In this document: piece by piece, positions 25,835-34,134 of the stretch | Layout: each line of letters starts with the position of its first letter | Position numbering within the stretch: the stretch's first letter is position 1 | DNA from: Acidovorax sp. sic0104 | Lineage (GTDB): Bacteria > Pseudomonadota > Gammaproteobacteria > Burkholderiales > Burkholderiaceae_C | Assembly (NCBI RefSeq): GCF_019219095.1 | Contig: NZ_JAHUWH010000015.1 | Location: 1 to 64,000, forward strand | Length of the DNA stretch: 64,000 bases | Reading direction: 5' to 3' | Notes under the pieces: generated by a model | The model's input: the letters and a program-made list of their open reading frames with translations, nothing else | Databases searched by the model: none | Told to the model about the DNA's origin: nothing | Position numbers and translations under genes: made by a program

Positions 25835-26092
25835 ATGCCGAAAAAGCACTCTACCAACCCTTTGCTGACAGGCCGCATCGGCTGGAGCAATGGTTCCCAG
25901 ACGGTAGGCCTGCCGCCCGGATTCAGGTTTGCCGATTCCGTCCGTGAGGTATTCATCCGCCGCGATGGCGAGAGGCTGGTGTTGATCCCGCGTCCGACCG
26001 ACTGGTCTAGCTTCTTTGCTTCGGGTGTGAAGACCTCAGCCGACTTCATGGCGTTGCGCGAGCGCTTGCCGATTCAGGAACGTGTGGTTTGA
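25835..26092 (+). CDS. VapB-type (AbrB/SpoVT fold) antitoxin, no toxin beside it
   Basis: 85 aa from the ATG at 25835, with GGAGG directly upstream (GGAGGATGAC). The sequence (SQTVGLPPGFRF...VREVFIRRDGERLVLIPRP..W) fits swapped-hairpin VapB antitoxins, which bind operator DNA and wrap a PIN-domain VapC. No PIN-domain gene follows in any frame before 26440, so the toxin is missing. The longer frame from 25619 is not supported. Confidence 0.65.
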   Translation: MPKKHSTNPLLTGRIGWSNGSQTVGLPPGFRFADSVREVFIRRDGERLVLIPRPTDWSSFFASGVKTSADFMALRERLPIQERVV

Positions 26093-26439
26093 CGTCCAGC
26101 CTGTTGAGCCCGAGGTAGTGCGCGGATTCACGACTCCTTGTCGTTCATGCGTCCGTATGAACCGCTTCCGGTGATGGGCGCGGAGCTGTCTGGTTTGCAG
26201 CGATTGCGGCCCCAAGGGGGGCGGATTCGTATGACCGGATGCGCGCGGCCTGCGGTCATTCAGTGCGCGCTCCCTTATTGGCGGTGCCGGATATCTCGCA
26301 GGGCCCTGAGCAGGTGGCAGGTATCGGTATTCACTATTAAGTTTCAAGTTGGCGTGATGGACGCGGGACATGAACTCAAGGTTGAAGAAGCGGGTGGTCG
26401 GGGCGCGGTAGGCGCCGCAGTTTCCAACCGGAGGTGGGC
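26093..26439. other. Intergenic region without a recognised gene
   Basis: About 350 bp between the orphan antitoxin and the convergent YkgJ-type gene. Only unsupported overlapping frames are present. A VapC gene would be expected here but is absent. Confidence 0.35.
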
Positions 26440-26730
26440 TCATAGGCCGGCCGCTTCATGCAACTGCGCCAATTGCCGACAGGCCCGGATGTTGATCGCC
26501 ACGAACTCAGCCCAGGTGCACTGGGTGTGAAATCGCAGTACATACTGCCGGTCTACCCGACAAATGTCGGGCCGCGACGCATAGATGGTGCAAAGCCGGC
26601 CGGCCGCGTCGAAATGCCTGCAACTGCCGTTGCCACCGTCCAGGAATGCGGTCTCAGGCGAACGATGCACCTGCTCGCAACATAGCCCGCACCCGTTGCA
26701 TGGAAATGGGAGGCTCTTGGCGTCCGACAT
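26440..26730 (-). CDS. YkgJ-type cysteine-cluster protein
   Basis: 96 aa from the ATG at 26730; an ATG at 26766 would overlap the upstream gene. Cysteine-rich: PCNGCGLCCEQ at the N-terminus, then CRHFD, LCTIYASRPDICR, CTW and ACR. This is the CxxCxxCC cluster of the UPF0153/YkgJ family, thought to bind zinc or an iron-sulfur cluster. Biochemical role unknown. It lies just after the membrane-protein gene and may be its last operon member or an unrelated core gene read through from it. Confidence 0.75.
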   Translation of the reverse strand: MSDAKSLPFPCNGCGLCCEQVHRSPETAFLDGGNGSCRHFDAAGRLCTIYASRPDICRVDRQYVLRFHTQCTWAEFVAINIRACRQLAQLHEAAGL

Positions 26731-26738
26731 GGCTTCGC

Positions 26739-28373
26739 TCACGTTTTGGAGATTGACGCCAGCCACTGGCGCGTGCTGGCCGGCTTGCCCATGTCGAATG
26801 GCAACTCAATGCCGCGCGTTTGAAGCTCCGCCTTTAACAAGCTCCCGCGCTCGAGTTCCGTCGTGCAACGGGACAGCGCTTCCACAAAGGCCTCCAGTTC
26901 GACCGGATCGAGGTTGAACTCAAGGCGGGCCAGTTCGCCCAGGTAGCGGTCCAGTTCGGCATTGACCGCCTGAAATTTCAATACGACGCCGTTGTGCGGC
27001 ATCAGACCCTGCGCGAAGTCCCAAACCCTGTGGGCCACGGAGCTGTGGAGAATGAAATAGTTCAACCCGAGCGTGAAGACCCCAGTCACAAGCGCGCCGC
27101 AGAACGCGGCCAACTCGCCACCAAACGGAAATTGACAGATGGCCGCCAGTTCGGCATACACGATGGCCCCGAGCACGGTGGCTACGCCCGTATTGAGCAC
27201 CATCACGACGGCCTTACACAGTTCGACGAACGGCAGTTGCTCCGGGTTGAACGCCAGAAGCTTTATGGCCTTGACCAGTTGTCCCCACATTTCCCGCAGG
27301 ATCTTGATCACGCCCTTGCTCGTGGTTGCGAAGATGTTGAACAAGGTGGTCATGACACTGGAAAGAATGCCCGCGAACATGCCTTCCCGGAAGGTGGTGA
27401 GGAAGTCCTGGAAACGCGACTGCAGACGCGTCCAGATGTTGCGCATCGTCCGCTTGATCCGCGCTAGAAAGGCGGGAAAGCGGAAGTCGCCGCGCACCCT
27501 CACTATGATGTGCGGAAGACTGCTGCGCAGCTCGAACCAGAACTCGGCCGCCAGCATGCCCAACATCTGCCGCGTTCCCATCCGCCAGCCGGCCGAACTC
27601 GCCGCCAAAGCGCTCGCACCGAGGAATTTGCTGCTGGTGTAGTAGCTCTGGTTGACCTCGGCATCGTAGGCCTTACGAGCCGCCGCGTCCTTGGTCAACA
27701 TCGCCTCGGTGTCGATGGATTTCAGGGCGTCGACTTTCTGTTGGTTCTTGCGGATGCGGTCCTCAATCTCACGTGCCCGGTGGGCCTGCTCGGGGGTGTC
27801 GCGCGGCATGGCAGCCAGCCGAGCGGCGTCCTTGGCCAAGCCGGCCTCGTGCGATGCGATCAGGTCCGGAAGCCTTCTGACGTATTCGGCAGTGGGTGTC
27901 TGCTTTTTCGACTTGTTGATACTTTCATGCGTGGTCTGCAGGTTGCTGCCTTGGTTCGCCAGCGCCACGCCATCGAGTTCGGTCAGCACGCGACCGGCGT
28001 CGTTGTGGACCTCGCTGGCTGAAATCACATGGTCAAGGTTGCGCTGCTCGTGCGCCGCCATCGTGGTCGACCGGTAGGCGTCATGGAGCTTGCCCTGCTG
28101 CTGGAGGCCTTTATCGCGCGCACCGGTAGCCTGATAGTTCTCGTGCTGATGGTACGCTGCGGCGTGGTCGGCATAGGTGCCACGCTGATCGTAACGATGC
28201 TTCTCTTGGTCGGTGGCCCACACGTTCTGGCGTACGTTATGAAGGGTGTTGACGTCCCCTCCGAGCTTGTCCTTGAAAAGCAAAAAGTCCAGGCCGAAAC
28301 TAGTCACTAGGCTGTTCACCACGGTCTTTTCCAGTTCGTCGGCCCAAGGGTAGTTGGCGGCGGTTGCTTGCAT
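26739..28373 (-). CDS. Unknown 544-aa membrane protein of WYL cassette 1
   Basis: Start placed at the ATG at 28373 (MQATAANYPWADELEK) because a hairpin separates the longer frame from the previous gene. Residues 1-270 are hydrophilic and largely helical, with coiled-coil character (THESINKSKKQTPTAEYVRRLPD...RAREIEDRIRKNQQKVDAL). A basic segment follows (VRVRGDFRFPAFLARIKRTMRNIWTRLQSRF). Hydrophobic stretches lie at about 345-365 and 410-465 (VVMVLNTGVATVLGAIVYAELAAI; ALVTGVFTLGLNYFIL). A helical tail follows. The layout suggests a cytoplasmic sensor anchored to a membrane bundle. No family recognised. Confidence 0.65.
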   Translation of the reverse strand: MQATAANYPWADELEKTVVNSLVTSFGLDFLLFKDKLGGDVNTLHNVRQNVWATDQEKHRYDQRGTYADHAAAYHQHENYQATGARDKGLQQQGKLHDAYRSTTMAAHEQRNLDHVISASEVHNDAGRVLTELDGVALANQGSNLQTTHESINKSKKQTPTAEYVRRLPDLIASHEAGLAKDAARLAAMPRDTPEQAHRAREIEDRIRKNQQKVDALKSIDTEAMLTKDAAARKAYDAEVNQSYYTSSKFLGASALAASSAGWRMGTRQMLGMLAAEFWFELRSSLPHIIVRVRGDFRFPAFLARIKRTMRNIWTRLQSRFQDFLTTFREGMFAGILSSVMTTLFNIFATTSKGVIKILREMWGQLVKAIKLLAFNPEQLPFVELCKAVVMVLNTGVATVLGAIVYAELAAICQFPFGGELAAFCGALVTGVFTLGLNYFILHSSVAHRVWDFAQGLMPHNGVVLKFQAVNAELDRYLGELARLEFNLDPVELEAFVEALSRCTTELERGSLLKAELQTRGIELPFDMGKPASTRQWLASISKT

Positions 28374-28408
28374 GATGTCGATGGCGGGTTTGCGTTCGCA
28401 GAGAGTGA

Positions 28409-28431
28409 AGGAGGGGCGAAGCGCCCCTCCT
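28409..28431 (-). promoter_or_regulatory. Perfect hairpin between the two membrane-protein genes
   Basis: AGGAGGGGCG and CGCCCCTCCT flank a 3-nt loop, a 10-bp perfect stem. It sits between the stop of the 366-aa gene and the start of the 544-aa gene, with no T-run. It may be an RNA stabiliser or attenuator that sets the ratio of the two proteins. Confidence 0.5.
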
Positions 28432-28447
28432 CTGAAGCGTTGCAACG

Positions 28448-29548
28448 TCAGGCAACGGCGTATCTATCGGCGTCGTCTCGTGCTTTGGCGATGGCGCCGT
28501 CCAGGCCTGCGTCGTTCAGGATCATGGAACCGTCTGCATCCTTCTCCATCTGCGGAACGCCGTCGGCATCGCGGACCACTTCGCCATTTTTTTCCTGGAC
28601 CTTGAAGATCGGCGTAGTGATGAGGTCAGTTAGCAAGGCCGCCAGGGCATAGCCGTTCTCTATCGCGTGAATAATGTCGTCACCATGCTTGGCCAGTTCG
28701 GCGTCAACGTCGACGCTGCGCCCTTTCAGGTCTTCTACAAAGGTGTTGATGTTCTTCAGATTGTCGAAGTACTGGTTGAACTGGCCAAAGATGGCCGTCA
28801 GCGTGCGCTTGATTCTGCGCGCGTAGTCCTCGACGTCGCCCAGCATCTTGCCGGCCTTAGCCAGCTTGGCGGTCGCACTGTCGACTTCGCGGTCGGCACG
28901 GCGGGCGTTCTTCAGCGCTTCTTCGCCGTGGCTGTCATATGCCCAGCCAGCGATGGCCAGTACCGGGGCTGCTACGGCAGCACCGAGAATGGCCGTGCCA
29001 CCGGCAATGCCAAGGCCCCCAGTCGCGAGCGAGCCGCCGCCGATGGCAGCCAGCGTGGCGTTGGTGGCAGCAACACCCGCCAGCGATGAAATCGCGGTTC
29101 CGGTGGACGCCGCGCCCAACGCCATGACACCACCGTACACCGCGAACCCAGCGGCCGCACCCGCGGCGCCAGCGCCGACCGCACTACCCAGCACGCCGAT
29201 GGCAGAGTAGCTGTAGTTTTCGACTCGCTGCAAGGTTTGCCGTGGCACATTGATGGTCAGGTCCTTGCGGCCATCCTGCCGGAGTTTGTCTAACAAGGAG
29301 TCAGCGAGCGTTTTGAAGTCTCCAAAGCTCTCGCCGATGCTCAGCTCTAGCGTGCCTAGGCTGGCCAGTGCCGTATGAGTGTCCCTTTCCTGGTCGTCGA
29401 ATTCGGTCTTCTTTCGGTCATAGCGGTTCTGTGCGCTTCTGACGATTTCATCAGCTTCGGAGTGCTTCTGGTAGCCGTCGTAGCCTTTTTTGGCGCCGTA
29501 GGCCCCAGCGGCGAGAACCGCAGCGCCGATGATGAATGGAATTGGCAT
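28448..29548 (-). CDS. Unknown 366-aa glycine-zipper protein of WYL cassette 1
   Basis: Starts with a short hydrophobic anchor (PFIIGAAVLAAGAYGAKKGYDGY). A charged helical part follows (30-100). A very Gly/Ala-rich hydrophobic stretch lies at about 115-205 (GSAVGAGAAGAAAGFAVYGGVMALGAAS; GIAGGTAILGAAVAAPVLAIAGWAYD). Then comes a second helical region (210-300) and a polar tail. Glycine-zipper stretches flanked by helices occur in proteins that insert into or remodel membranes. No nucleotide-binding motif is seen. The pairing with the 544-aa protein downstream implies a two-component membrane complex. Function not known. Confidence 0.65.
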   Translation of the reverse strand: MPIPFIIGAAVLAAGAYGAKKGYDGYQKHSEADEIVRSAQNRYDRKKTEFDDQERDTHTALASLGTLELSIGESFGDFKTLADSLLDKLRQDGRKDLTINVPRQTLQRVENYSYSAIGVLGSAVGAGAAGAAAGFAVYGGVMALGAASTGTAISSLAGVAATNATLAAIGGGSLATGGLGIAGGTAILGAAVAAPVLAIAGWAYDSHGEEALKNARRADREVDSATAKLAKAGKMLGDVEDYARRIKRTLTAIFGQFNQYFDNLKNINTFVEDLKGRSVDVDAELAKHGDDIIHAIENGYALAALLTDLITTPIFKVQEKNGEVVRDADGVPQMEKDADGSMILNDAGLDGAIAKARDDADRYAVA

Positions 29549-29603
29549 GTGATTTATTCCTGAGGGTGGTGGAAGAAAGAGGGTGGGAAGGTTTGCGGCG
29601 AGT

Positions 29604-29897
29604 TCAGGTAGCCGATGCTGCTCGCTGCATCAGCTGGTGCTTCAGCGCTTCGAATTCACGATGAGTCAATGCACCGCACTGCTGGAGTTCGAACAACCTG
29701 TCGAGATCGACGATACATTGCCCGAGGGAATCGTCCGCCGCCCTGCGGCCGGCAGTCTGCACAATAGGGCAGGCCGCGCCAGTGGGGCCCGTACTGCCCC
29801 GCGAAAACAACCGCAAAACTGCGCTCACGCCCAGTGAGATGCCGTAGAGCGCACAGAAGATCAGGAAGAGGCAGATCGAGAAAAGAATGAATGGCAT
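29604..29897 (-). CDS. Single-TM SHOCT-domain protein of WYL cassette 1
   Basis: A 97-aa protein: one N-terminal membrane helix (FILFSICLFLIFCALYGISLGV), a short linker, and a C-terminal SHOCT motif (LDRLFELQQCGALTHREFEALKHQLM). SHOCT segments are short oligomerisation motifs at the ends of membrane-associated proteins. It lies between the WYL regulator and the 366-aa gene on the same strand, so it is probably a small subunit or anchor of the same complex. Confidence 0.7.
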   Translation of the reverse strand: MPFILFSICLFLIFCALYGISLGVSAVLRLFSRGSTGPTGAACPIVQTAGRRAADDSLGQCIVDLDRLFELQQCGALTHREFEALKHQLMQRAASAT

Positions 29898-29919
29898 GTT
29901 CGACTCCTGGTGGGCGCGC

Positions 29920-30849
29920 TCAGTGGCCGGTCTCGGGCGAATCCCAGAGCTCCAGAGCCTGTTTCAGTTCGGAGACCAGATGCTCGTGCCACGGCGTCGG
30001 CTGCACGATGCGAACATGAGGCAGCCAGTAGCGCACCATAGGGAGCAACTGCTGCGGGTGGCTGATCTGGGAGGTGACGGTTAGCGTGCCACCAGCGTCC
30101 ATGCAATGTCGCTGCTTGGGCAGGAGTGCGCGGCGGGTGAAGTAGTGGGCCACGACAGGCGCGACCCGCAGGATCACTTCGACGGTGTCGGGCGCGAACC
30201 AGACATCATCTTTGCCGTCGATGTAATCGTGGTGCTCGGGCTTAGGAGTAAAGCGGGATCTGTCGTCGACCGCCAATCCCGTGACCAGCGCCACGCTGAA
30301 AATCTTGAGCCTTTCGCCTTCGGTAGCGGCCAAGTACCAGATGCCTTGTTTGTGGACTAGACGATAGGGCTGCACCCGCCGGACCTTGCCTTTGTATTCG
30401 AAGCGGCATTCAAGGCAGTTTTCGATCGCAGCTTCGAGGCTAGCGAAGTTGGGCGCCGTGGCCCCCAGGTCCTCGTTGGCCGCAAGCTGGACCTGCATCG
30501 TCCGGCGATTGCCCGGTTTTTCGAGTCGCTGCAGAAGATACGGCAGGCTGCTGTCAGGGAACAGGTATTGCGTACCGCTCAGGCGAGCATATTCGTTCAG
30601 GAGCCGCGCCGGGATCGCGCCACGCGCCGCGTGCATCAACTGCCAGCGGCCCTGCGCGTTGCGCTCCACGATGCCATCCAGGCGCTCAGCCAAATCGCGT
30701 TCGATGGTCCGTACATCAACCTGGAATCTTTCGGCCAGCAGGTGCTTGTCAAGATGATCGCCTTGATGCAGCAGGGCTAGGATGCCGGAGAGGCGTTGGG
30801 CCAGTTTTTCGCCTTTTGAACTCGCCTTGCGTACGGAAAATTCGGTCAT
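29920..30849 (-). CDS. WYL-domain transcriptional regulator 1
   Basis: A 309-aa protein: N-terminal winged helix-turn-helix (LAQRLSGILALLHQGDHLDKHLLAERFQVDVRTIERDLAERL), a WYL domain at about 140-205 (CRFEYKGKVRRVQPYRLVHKQGIWYLAATE) and a C-terminal WCX-like domain. This is the BrxR/CapW-type layout of ligand-responsive repressors that guard defence operons. It heads the minus-strand cassette. A perfect 9-bp palindrome 44 bp upstream is its probable operator. A second WYL gene faces away from it across about 630 bp. Confidence 0.85.
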   Translation of the reverse strand: MTEFSVRKASSKGEKLAQRLSGILALLHQGDHLDKHLLAERFQVDVRTIERDLAERLDGIVERNAQGRWQLMHAARGAIPARLLNEYARLSGTQYLFPDSSLPYLLQRLEKPGNRRTMQVQLAANEDLGATAPNFASLEAAIENCLECRFEYKGKVRRVQPYRLVHKQGIWYLAATEGERLKIFSVALVTGLAVDDRSRFTPKPEHHDYIDGKDDVWFAPDTVEVILRVAPVVAHYFTRRALLPKQRHCMDAGGTLTVTSQISHPQQLLPMVRYWLPHVRIVQPTPWHEHLVSELKQALELWDSPETGH

Positions 30850-30892
30850 CCTGGGAAGGTTTATGTTGAAAGTGAACCGACTTTAGACAACT

Positions 30893-30915
30893 ATTGCGAC
30901 AGGTTGTGTCGCAAT
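30893..30915. promoter_or_regulatory. Palindromic operator upstream of WYL regulator 1
   Basis: ATTGCGACA-GGTTG-TGTCGCAAT, a perfect 9-bp inverted repeat with 5-bp centre. The core GCGACA-N5-TGTCGC recurs upstream of the second WYL gene (31427-31443). WYL regulators of the BrxR/CapW type bind inverted repeats in their own promoters, so autoregulation is likely. Confidence 0.7.
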
Positions 30916-31426
30916 GGTCTCAGCTCCCCGAATTTCGCCCTCCCGACTTGATTTCGCAAATTCGCGGCGTTCAACGTAATCCAAAGTAACGGTATGTGAG
31001 TCTGTCGAAGATTGTGCCGCTGTTTCCTCGATTTAGTGACTTTCATTTGAAGCCACATTCAGAGCCTCTCTGCATACGGATCGAGCTTGCTCGGGCTCAC
31101 CCGGCATATCGTCGGTGCCCTATCGACCGGCTAAATCGCGAAGTGAAGCGTCAACTGCATTTACTGCCCGAAGCGCAAAAAAAAAGTGCAGGACCTGCTG
31201 CACCACAACCGCGGCATCTGACCCAGCGCACCAAGGAACAGAACAAGCTATATCCCTTGCACGCGCCCAAGGTTGAGGATGCGTGGCTCCGCAGGTCACA
31301 CCATAGGTGGCGCCAACAGCGAACATGGGTGGCCGACCGCTTCTAGCCGATAGAACTCATTTGTACGCGGAAGACGTATGTCAGCAACCAGCCTGAACCA
31401 GTCAACGAGTGCACTCGATGTTCACC

Positions 31427-31443
31427 GCGACACATTCTGTCGC
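31427..31443. promoter_or_regulatory. Palindromic operator and promoter of WYL regulator 2
   Basis: GCGACA-CATTC-TGTCGC, sharing the six-base arms and 5-bp centre length of the site at 30893-30915. A -10-like TATAGT lies ten bases downstream at 31453-31458, so bound protein would cover the -35 region. The coding start at 31481 follows closely. Confidence 0.65.
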
Positions 31444-31480
31444 ACGTGACTTTATAGTGAGCCCTCCACCAAGCTCATAT

Positions 31481-32479
31481 ATGCCATCCAGCGCCAGCCG
31501 CCACACGATCGCCCGCCAATGGGAACTGCTCCAACGTCTGCCATCTGCAGGCGCTGGAGTCACAGCAGCCGAATTGTGCGCGGATCTTGGTGTCCGCGGA
31601 TTTCCCGTCAGCAAGCGACAGGTGGAACGGGACCTGAGGGATCTCGCAGAGATTTTCCCCCTGGAGCGCAATGACATCAGCACCCCCTTTGGGTGGCGCT
31701 GGGCATCTGGCGCCCATATCGGCTTTCCCGGCATGGACGTCGCACAGGCGTTGTCCCTGAAGCTGGTCCAGGCAACGGTCCGGCCGCTGTTGCCCGCATC
31801 CTTGCTGCAAGGCATTGACCAGAGCTTTGCGCAGGCCGATAGGAAACTGGCGGACCTAGGCCGCACCAACGCGCTATGCCGGTGGCAGGACAAGGTCCGT
31901 CACCTGCCGGCGCAACTCACGTTGTTGGCCCCCGCCATCGATACGGTGGTGGTGCAAGCCGTGCATGAAGCGCTGCTGGCAGACGAGCAACTCGACATTG
32001 GGTACCGGTCCATGGAGGCGCAAGCGGCTTCTGCCTTGCGGCTACACCCTTTGGCGCTGATCCAACGCGGGCCCCTGTCCTTTCTCGCGGCCACGGCATG
32101 GGAGTACGCAGACGTTCGAATCTATGCACTGCACCGCATGTCCCATGCGCAAAGAACCCATGAGCCGACGATGCCGCCTCAGGATTTTCAGGTGGATGCA
32201 TGGCTGGCAAGTGGAGCAGCGCAGTTTGGCGGGCAGAAGTCCATCCAACTCCGCGCGAAGGTTTCCAGCGCGCTGGAGCGCATCCTGACCGAAACCCCAT
32301 TGGCACCAGGCCAGCGCATCCGCAACGGACTGCTCCACGTAGCGCTGTTCGACAGCTGGGAGTTGCGCTGGTGGATCCTCTCGCAGGGTGAGAGGATCGA
32401 AGTGCTCCACCCCAAGTCGCTGCGTCGCGACATCGCTGCAACCCTCAGCAATGCCGCAGCGCAGTACGCAAATACCTGA
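31481..32479 (+). CDS. WYL-domain transcriptional regulator 2
   Basis: 332 aa from the ATG at 31481, chosen because the longer frame from 31409 would start upstream of the promoter and operator. N-terminal winged HTH (TIARQWELLQRLPSAGAGVTAAELCADLGVRGFPVSKRQVERDLRDL), a WYL domain (about 155-220: LDIGYRSMEAQAASALRLHPLALIQRGPLSFLAATAWEYADVRIYALHRM) and a C-terminal WCX domain. It is only distantly similar to WYL regulator 1 but shares its operator sequence. It heads the plus-strand nuclease cassette and probably represses it until infection or DNA damage. Confidence 0.85.
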   Translation: MPSSASRHTIARQWELLQRLPSAGAGVTAAELCADLGVRGFPVSKRQVERDLRDLAEIFPLERNDISTPFGWRWASGAHIGFPGMDVAQALSLKLVQATVRPLLPASLLQGIDQSFAQADRKLADLGRTNALCRWQDKVRHLPAQLTLLAPAIDTVVVQAVHEALLADEQLDIGYRSMEAQAASALRLHPLALIQRGPLSFLAATAWEYADVRIYALHRMSHAQRTHEPTMPPQDFQVDAWLASGAAQFGGQKSIQLRAKVSSALERILTETPLAPGQRIRNGLLHVALFDSWELRWWILSQGERIEVLHPKSLRRDIAATLSNAAAQYANT

Positions 32480-32514
32480 TACCTCCAGCAACCACACACT
32501 TTCGAAGACGACCC

Positions 32515-33852
32515 ATGGCGCCGGATACCTCGCCCATCGACCAAGCGCAGCAGTTCACACGAATGCGCTCCCTGCTAATGCATCCGTTGATTCGTGACGA
32601 TCTCAGCAAGCGCAGGGCATTGCGCTGCCTCACCGCCGCGCGCCACAACGTGTTCGATGCCCTGGGGCTGGGGCGCAAAGAAAACTACCACTCCCGATTC
32701 ATGGGCTACTTGCTGGATCCCACGGAGCGGCATGACCAGGGTGCGGTGTTTCTCTGCAGTTTCCTGGACTGGTTGCGCGAGCACCATGGCTTGCCTTCCT
32801 CCACCGCCAAAGGGTGGACGGCTGGCCAGGTACAGGGAACGCTGGCGCCCAAAGCTCTCGTCACGGCGGAAAAAGACACGGGAGGGAGTGGGCGCATTGA
32901 CCTGGTGCTGGAGCTCAGTGATGGAACCACCATTGCGATCGAGAACAAGGTCGATGCCCAAGAGCAGGAGGACCAGTTGGGGCGTTACTGGCATTGGCTG
33001 CGCTCTCTCGGCAAAAGGGCCGACCAGCTGATGCTGGTTTTTCTGACGCCCGATGGCAGGGCCGGCACGACGGCAGGCGCGCGAGACCACATCGTGCGCA
33101 TGTCCTACGGACAGCTGGCGGAAGTGCTGGAGCGCGGCATGGCGCGTTGCCCTGAAACCGCGCACGCACTCATCGCCACCACCCGCCAATACATCCAACT
33201 GTGCCAAAGGATCGCGCAAGGAGACCCACAAATGAGCCCACCCAACCCTGAGATCGTGACGTTTCTACAAGACACCAGGAACCTTGAGGTGGCACTGGAC
33301 CTGCAGGAACACCTCAACCGCTACGTGCTGGAAGACATCAAGCGGGTATTTCGAGGCCAGGTGATGGTGGCACTGCAAACCAAACTGGCCCTAACGCCAG
33401 CCGCCGACACCTGGGTCGCAGGCTCCCGAAAGGGTGATGACGCAGTCATAGGGCTCCTGCCCAAGACAAGCGTCCCCAGCTACCCTGGCTACAGCTGCGT
33501 CGTGGAGCTGCGCTTTGCCATGTGGAAGAACTATGTGGGATGGTACAGACCTGCCTGGCTCAGGACCCAGGATGGAGGGAGAACGACGGCAGAGGTCGAA
33601 GCGAAGATGCAAGGCAATGCCTTGGGTACGACCGAAGGCTGGTGGGTGGTCTGGAAGCACCTCAACGACTTCGCTTGGGCCAAGTCCTTGCAGGAATGGA
33701 CTCCCGAGAACATTCTGGAAATCCATAGAGACAACCAGAGCGAATCGCACGAGCTCGCCAACCGCCTGTCGGACCTCATTTGGTCTTACTTCGAGCCCTA
33801 CCACAAGGAGATGGAGACGCTGCCGGATTTCTCCGTGCCTGCAGGTTCCTAG
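32515..33852 (+). CDS. PD-(D/E)XK nuclease-superfamily protein (PDDEXK_4-like)
   Basis: A 445-aa protein. The nuclease core is at residues about 55-225: D129 in GSGRIDLVLEL, E143-x-K145 in IAIENKVDAQEQEDQLGRY, followed by LMLVFLTPDG. N-terminal YHSRFMGYLLDPTERH and the long helical C-terminus fit the PDDEXK_4 family of restriction-like proteins found in defence islands. It lies 35 bp after WYL regulator 2 and is the first effector of that cassette. It should cut DNA; specificity cannot be read from sequence. Confidence 0.78.
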   Translation: MAPDTSPIDQAQQFTRMRSLLMHPLIRDDLSKRRALRCLTAARHNVFDALGLGRKENYHSRFMGYLLDPTERHDQGAVFLCSFLDWLREHHGLPSSTAKGWTAGQVQGTLAPKALVTAEKDTGGSGRIDLVLELSDGTTIAIENKVDAQEQEDQLGRYWHWLRSLGKRADQLMLVFLTPDGRAGTTAGARDHIVRMSYGQLAEVLERGMARCPETAHALIATTRQYIQLCQRIAQGDPQMSPPNPEIVTFLQDTRNLEVALDLQEHLNRYVLEDIKRVFRGQVMVALQTKLALTPAADTWVAGSRKGDDAVIGLLPKTSVPSYPGYSCVVELRFAMWKNYVGWYRPAWLRTQDGGRTTAEVEAKMQGNALGTTEGWWVVWKHLNDFAWAKSLQEWTPENILEIHRDNQSESHELANRLSDLIWSYFEPYHKEMETLPDFSVPAGS

Positions 33853-33890
33853 CCCTCCCCCTGCAGCCTTGAAGCGATCTGGAGTCCCCG

Positions 33891-34100
33891 ATGTCCCCGA
33901 CATACACCGCGAAGATTGATCACCAGGCCGTCAAGGTCTTCGACGTCCGCACTGGCAGCCTGAAGCGCACCATCGGGTGCAGCGGCTACAAGGGAGCGCA
34001 GGCGGCCAACGTCGCGGGAGATGTGGTTTCCGTGGCCTGCGGGGACGGTCGTGTGCGCGTGTATGACATCCGGACGGGGTCGCTCAAGCGCACGTTGTGA
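33891..34100 (+). CDS. Mini beta-propeller-like protein with two identical blades
   Basis: 69 aa, with GGAG six bases before the ATG. It contains two near-identical segments, VKVFDVRTGSLKRT and VRVYDIRTGSLKRT, separated by 36 residues. These correspond to the D-strand/turn of WD40-like propeller blades. Two blades cannot close a propeller, so the protein must oligomerise or bind a partner. It lies between the nuclease and the DUF2779 gene in the WYL2 cassette. Function unknown. Confidence 0.6.
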   Translation: MSPTYTAKIDHQAVKVFDVRTGSLKRTIGCSGYKGAQAANVAGDVVSVACGDGRVRVYDIRTGSLKRTL

Positions 34101-34134
34101 GGCGTACAAAGCTCCATCCCATTCCCTTCTGACA

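Noticed and set aside
26994..28310. Plus-strand frames opposite the 544-aa membrane gene (157-170 aa)
   Set aside because: The minus-strand frame is single, long and in operon order. The plus-strand frames are broken and lack ribosome-binding sites.
26739..29548. Assignment of the membrane cassette to Zorya or another named system
   Set aside because: No MotA/OmpA-like domains, helicase or other signature parts are present; only the WYL regulator and membrane character are shared with known defence loci.
34021..34134. Upstream extension of the DUF2779 gene
   Set aside because: It would overlap the 69-aa gene and starts with no ribosome-binding site. The ATG at 34135 begins the conserved TTYGLSKSR segment.
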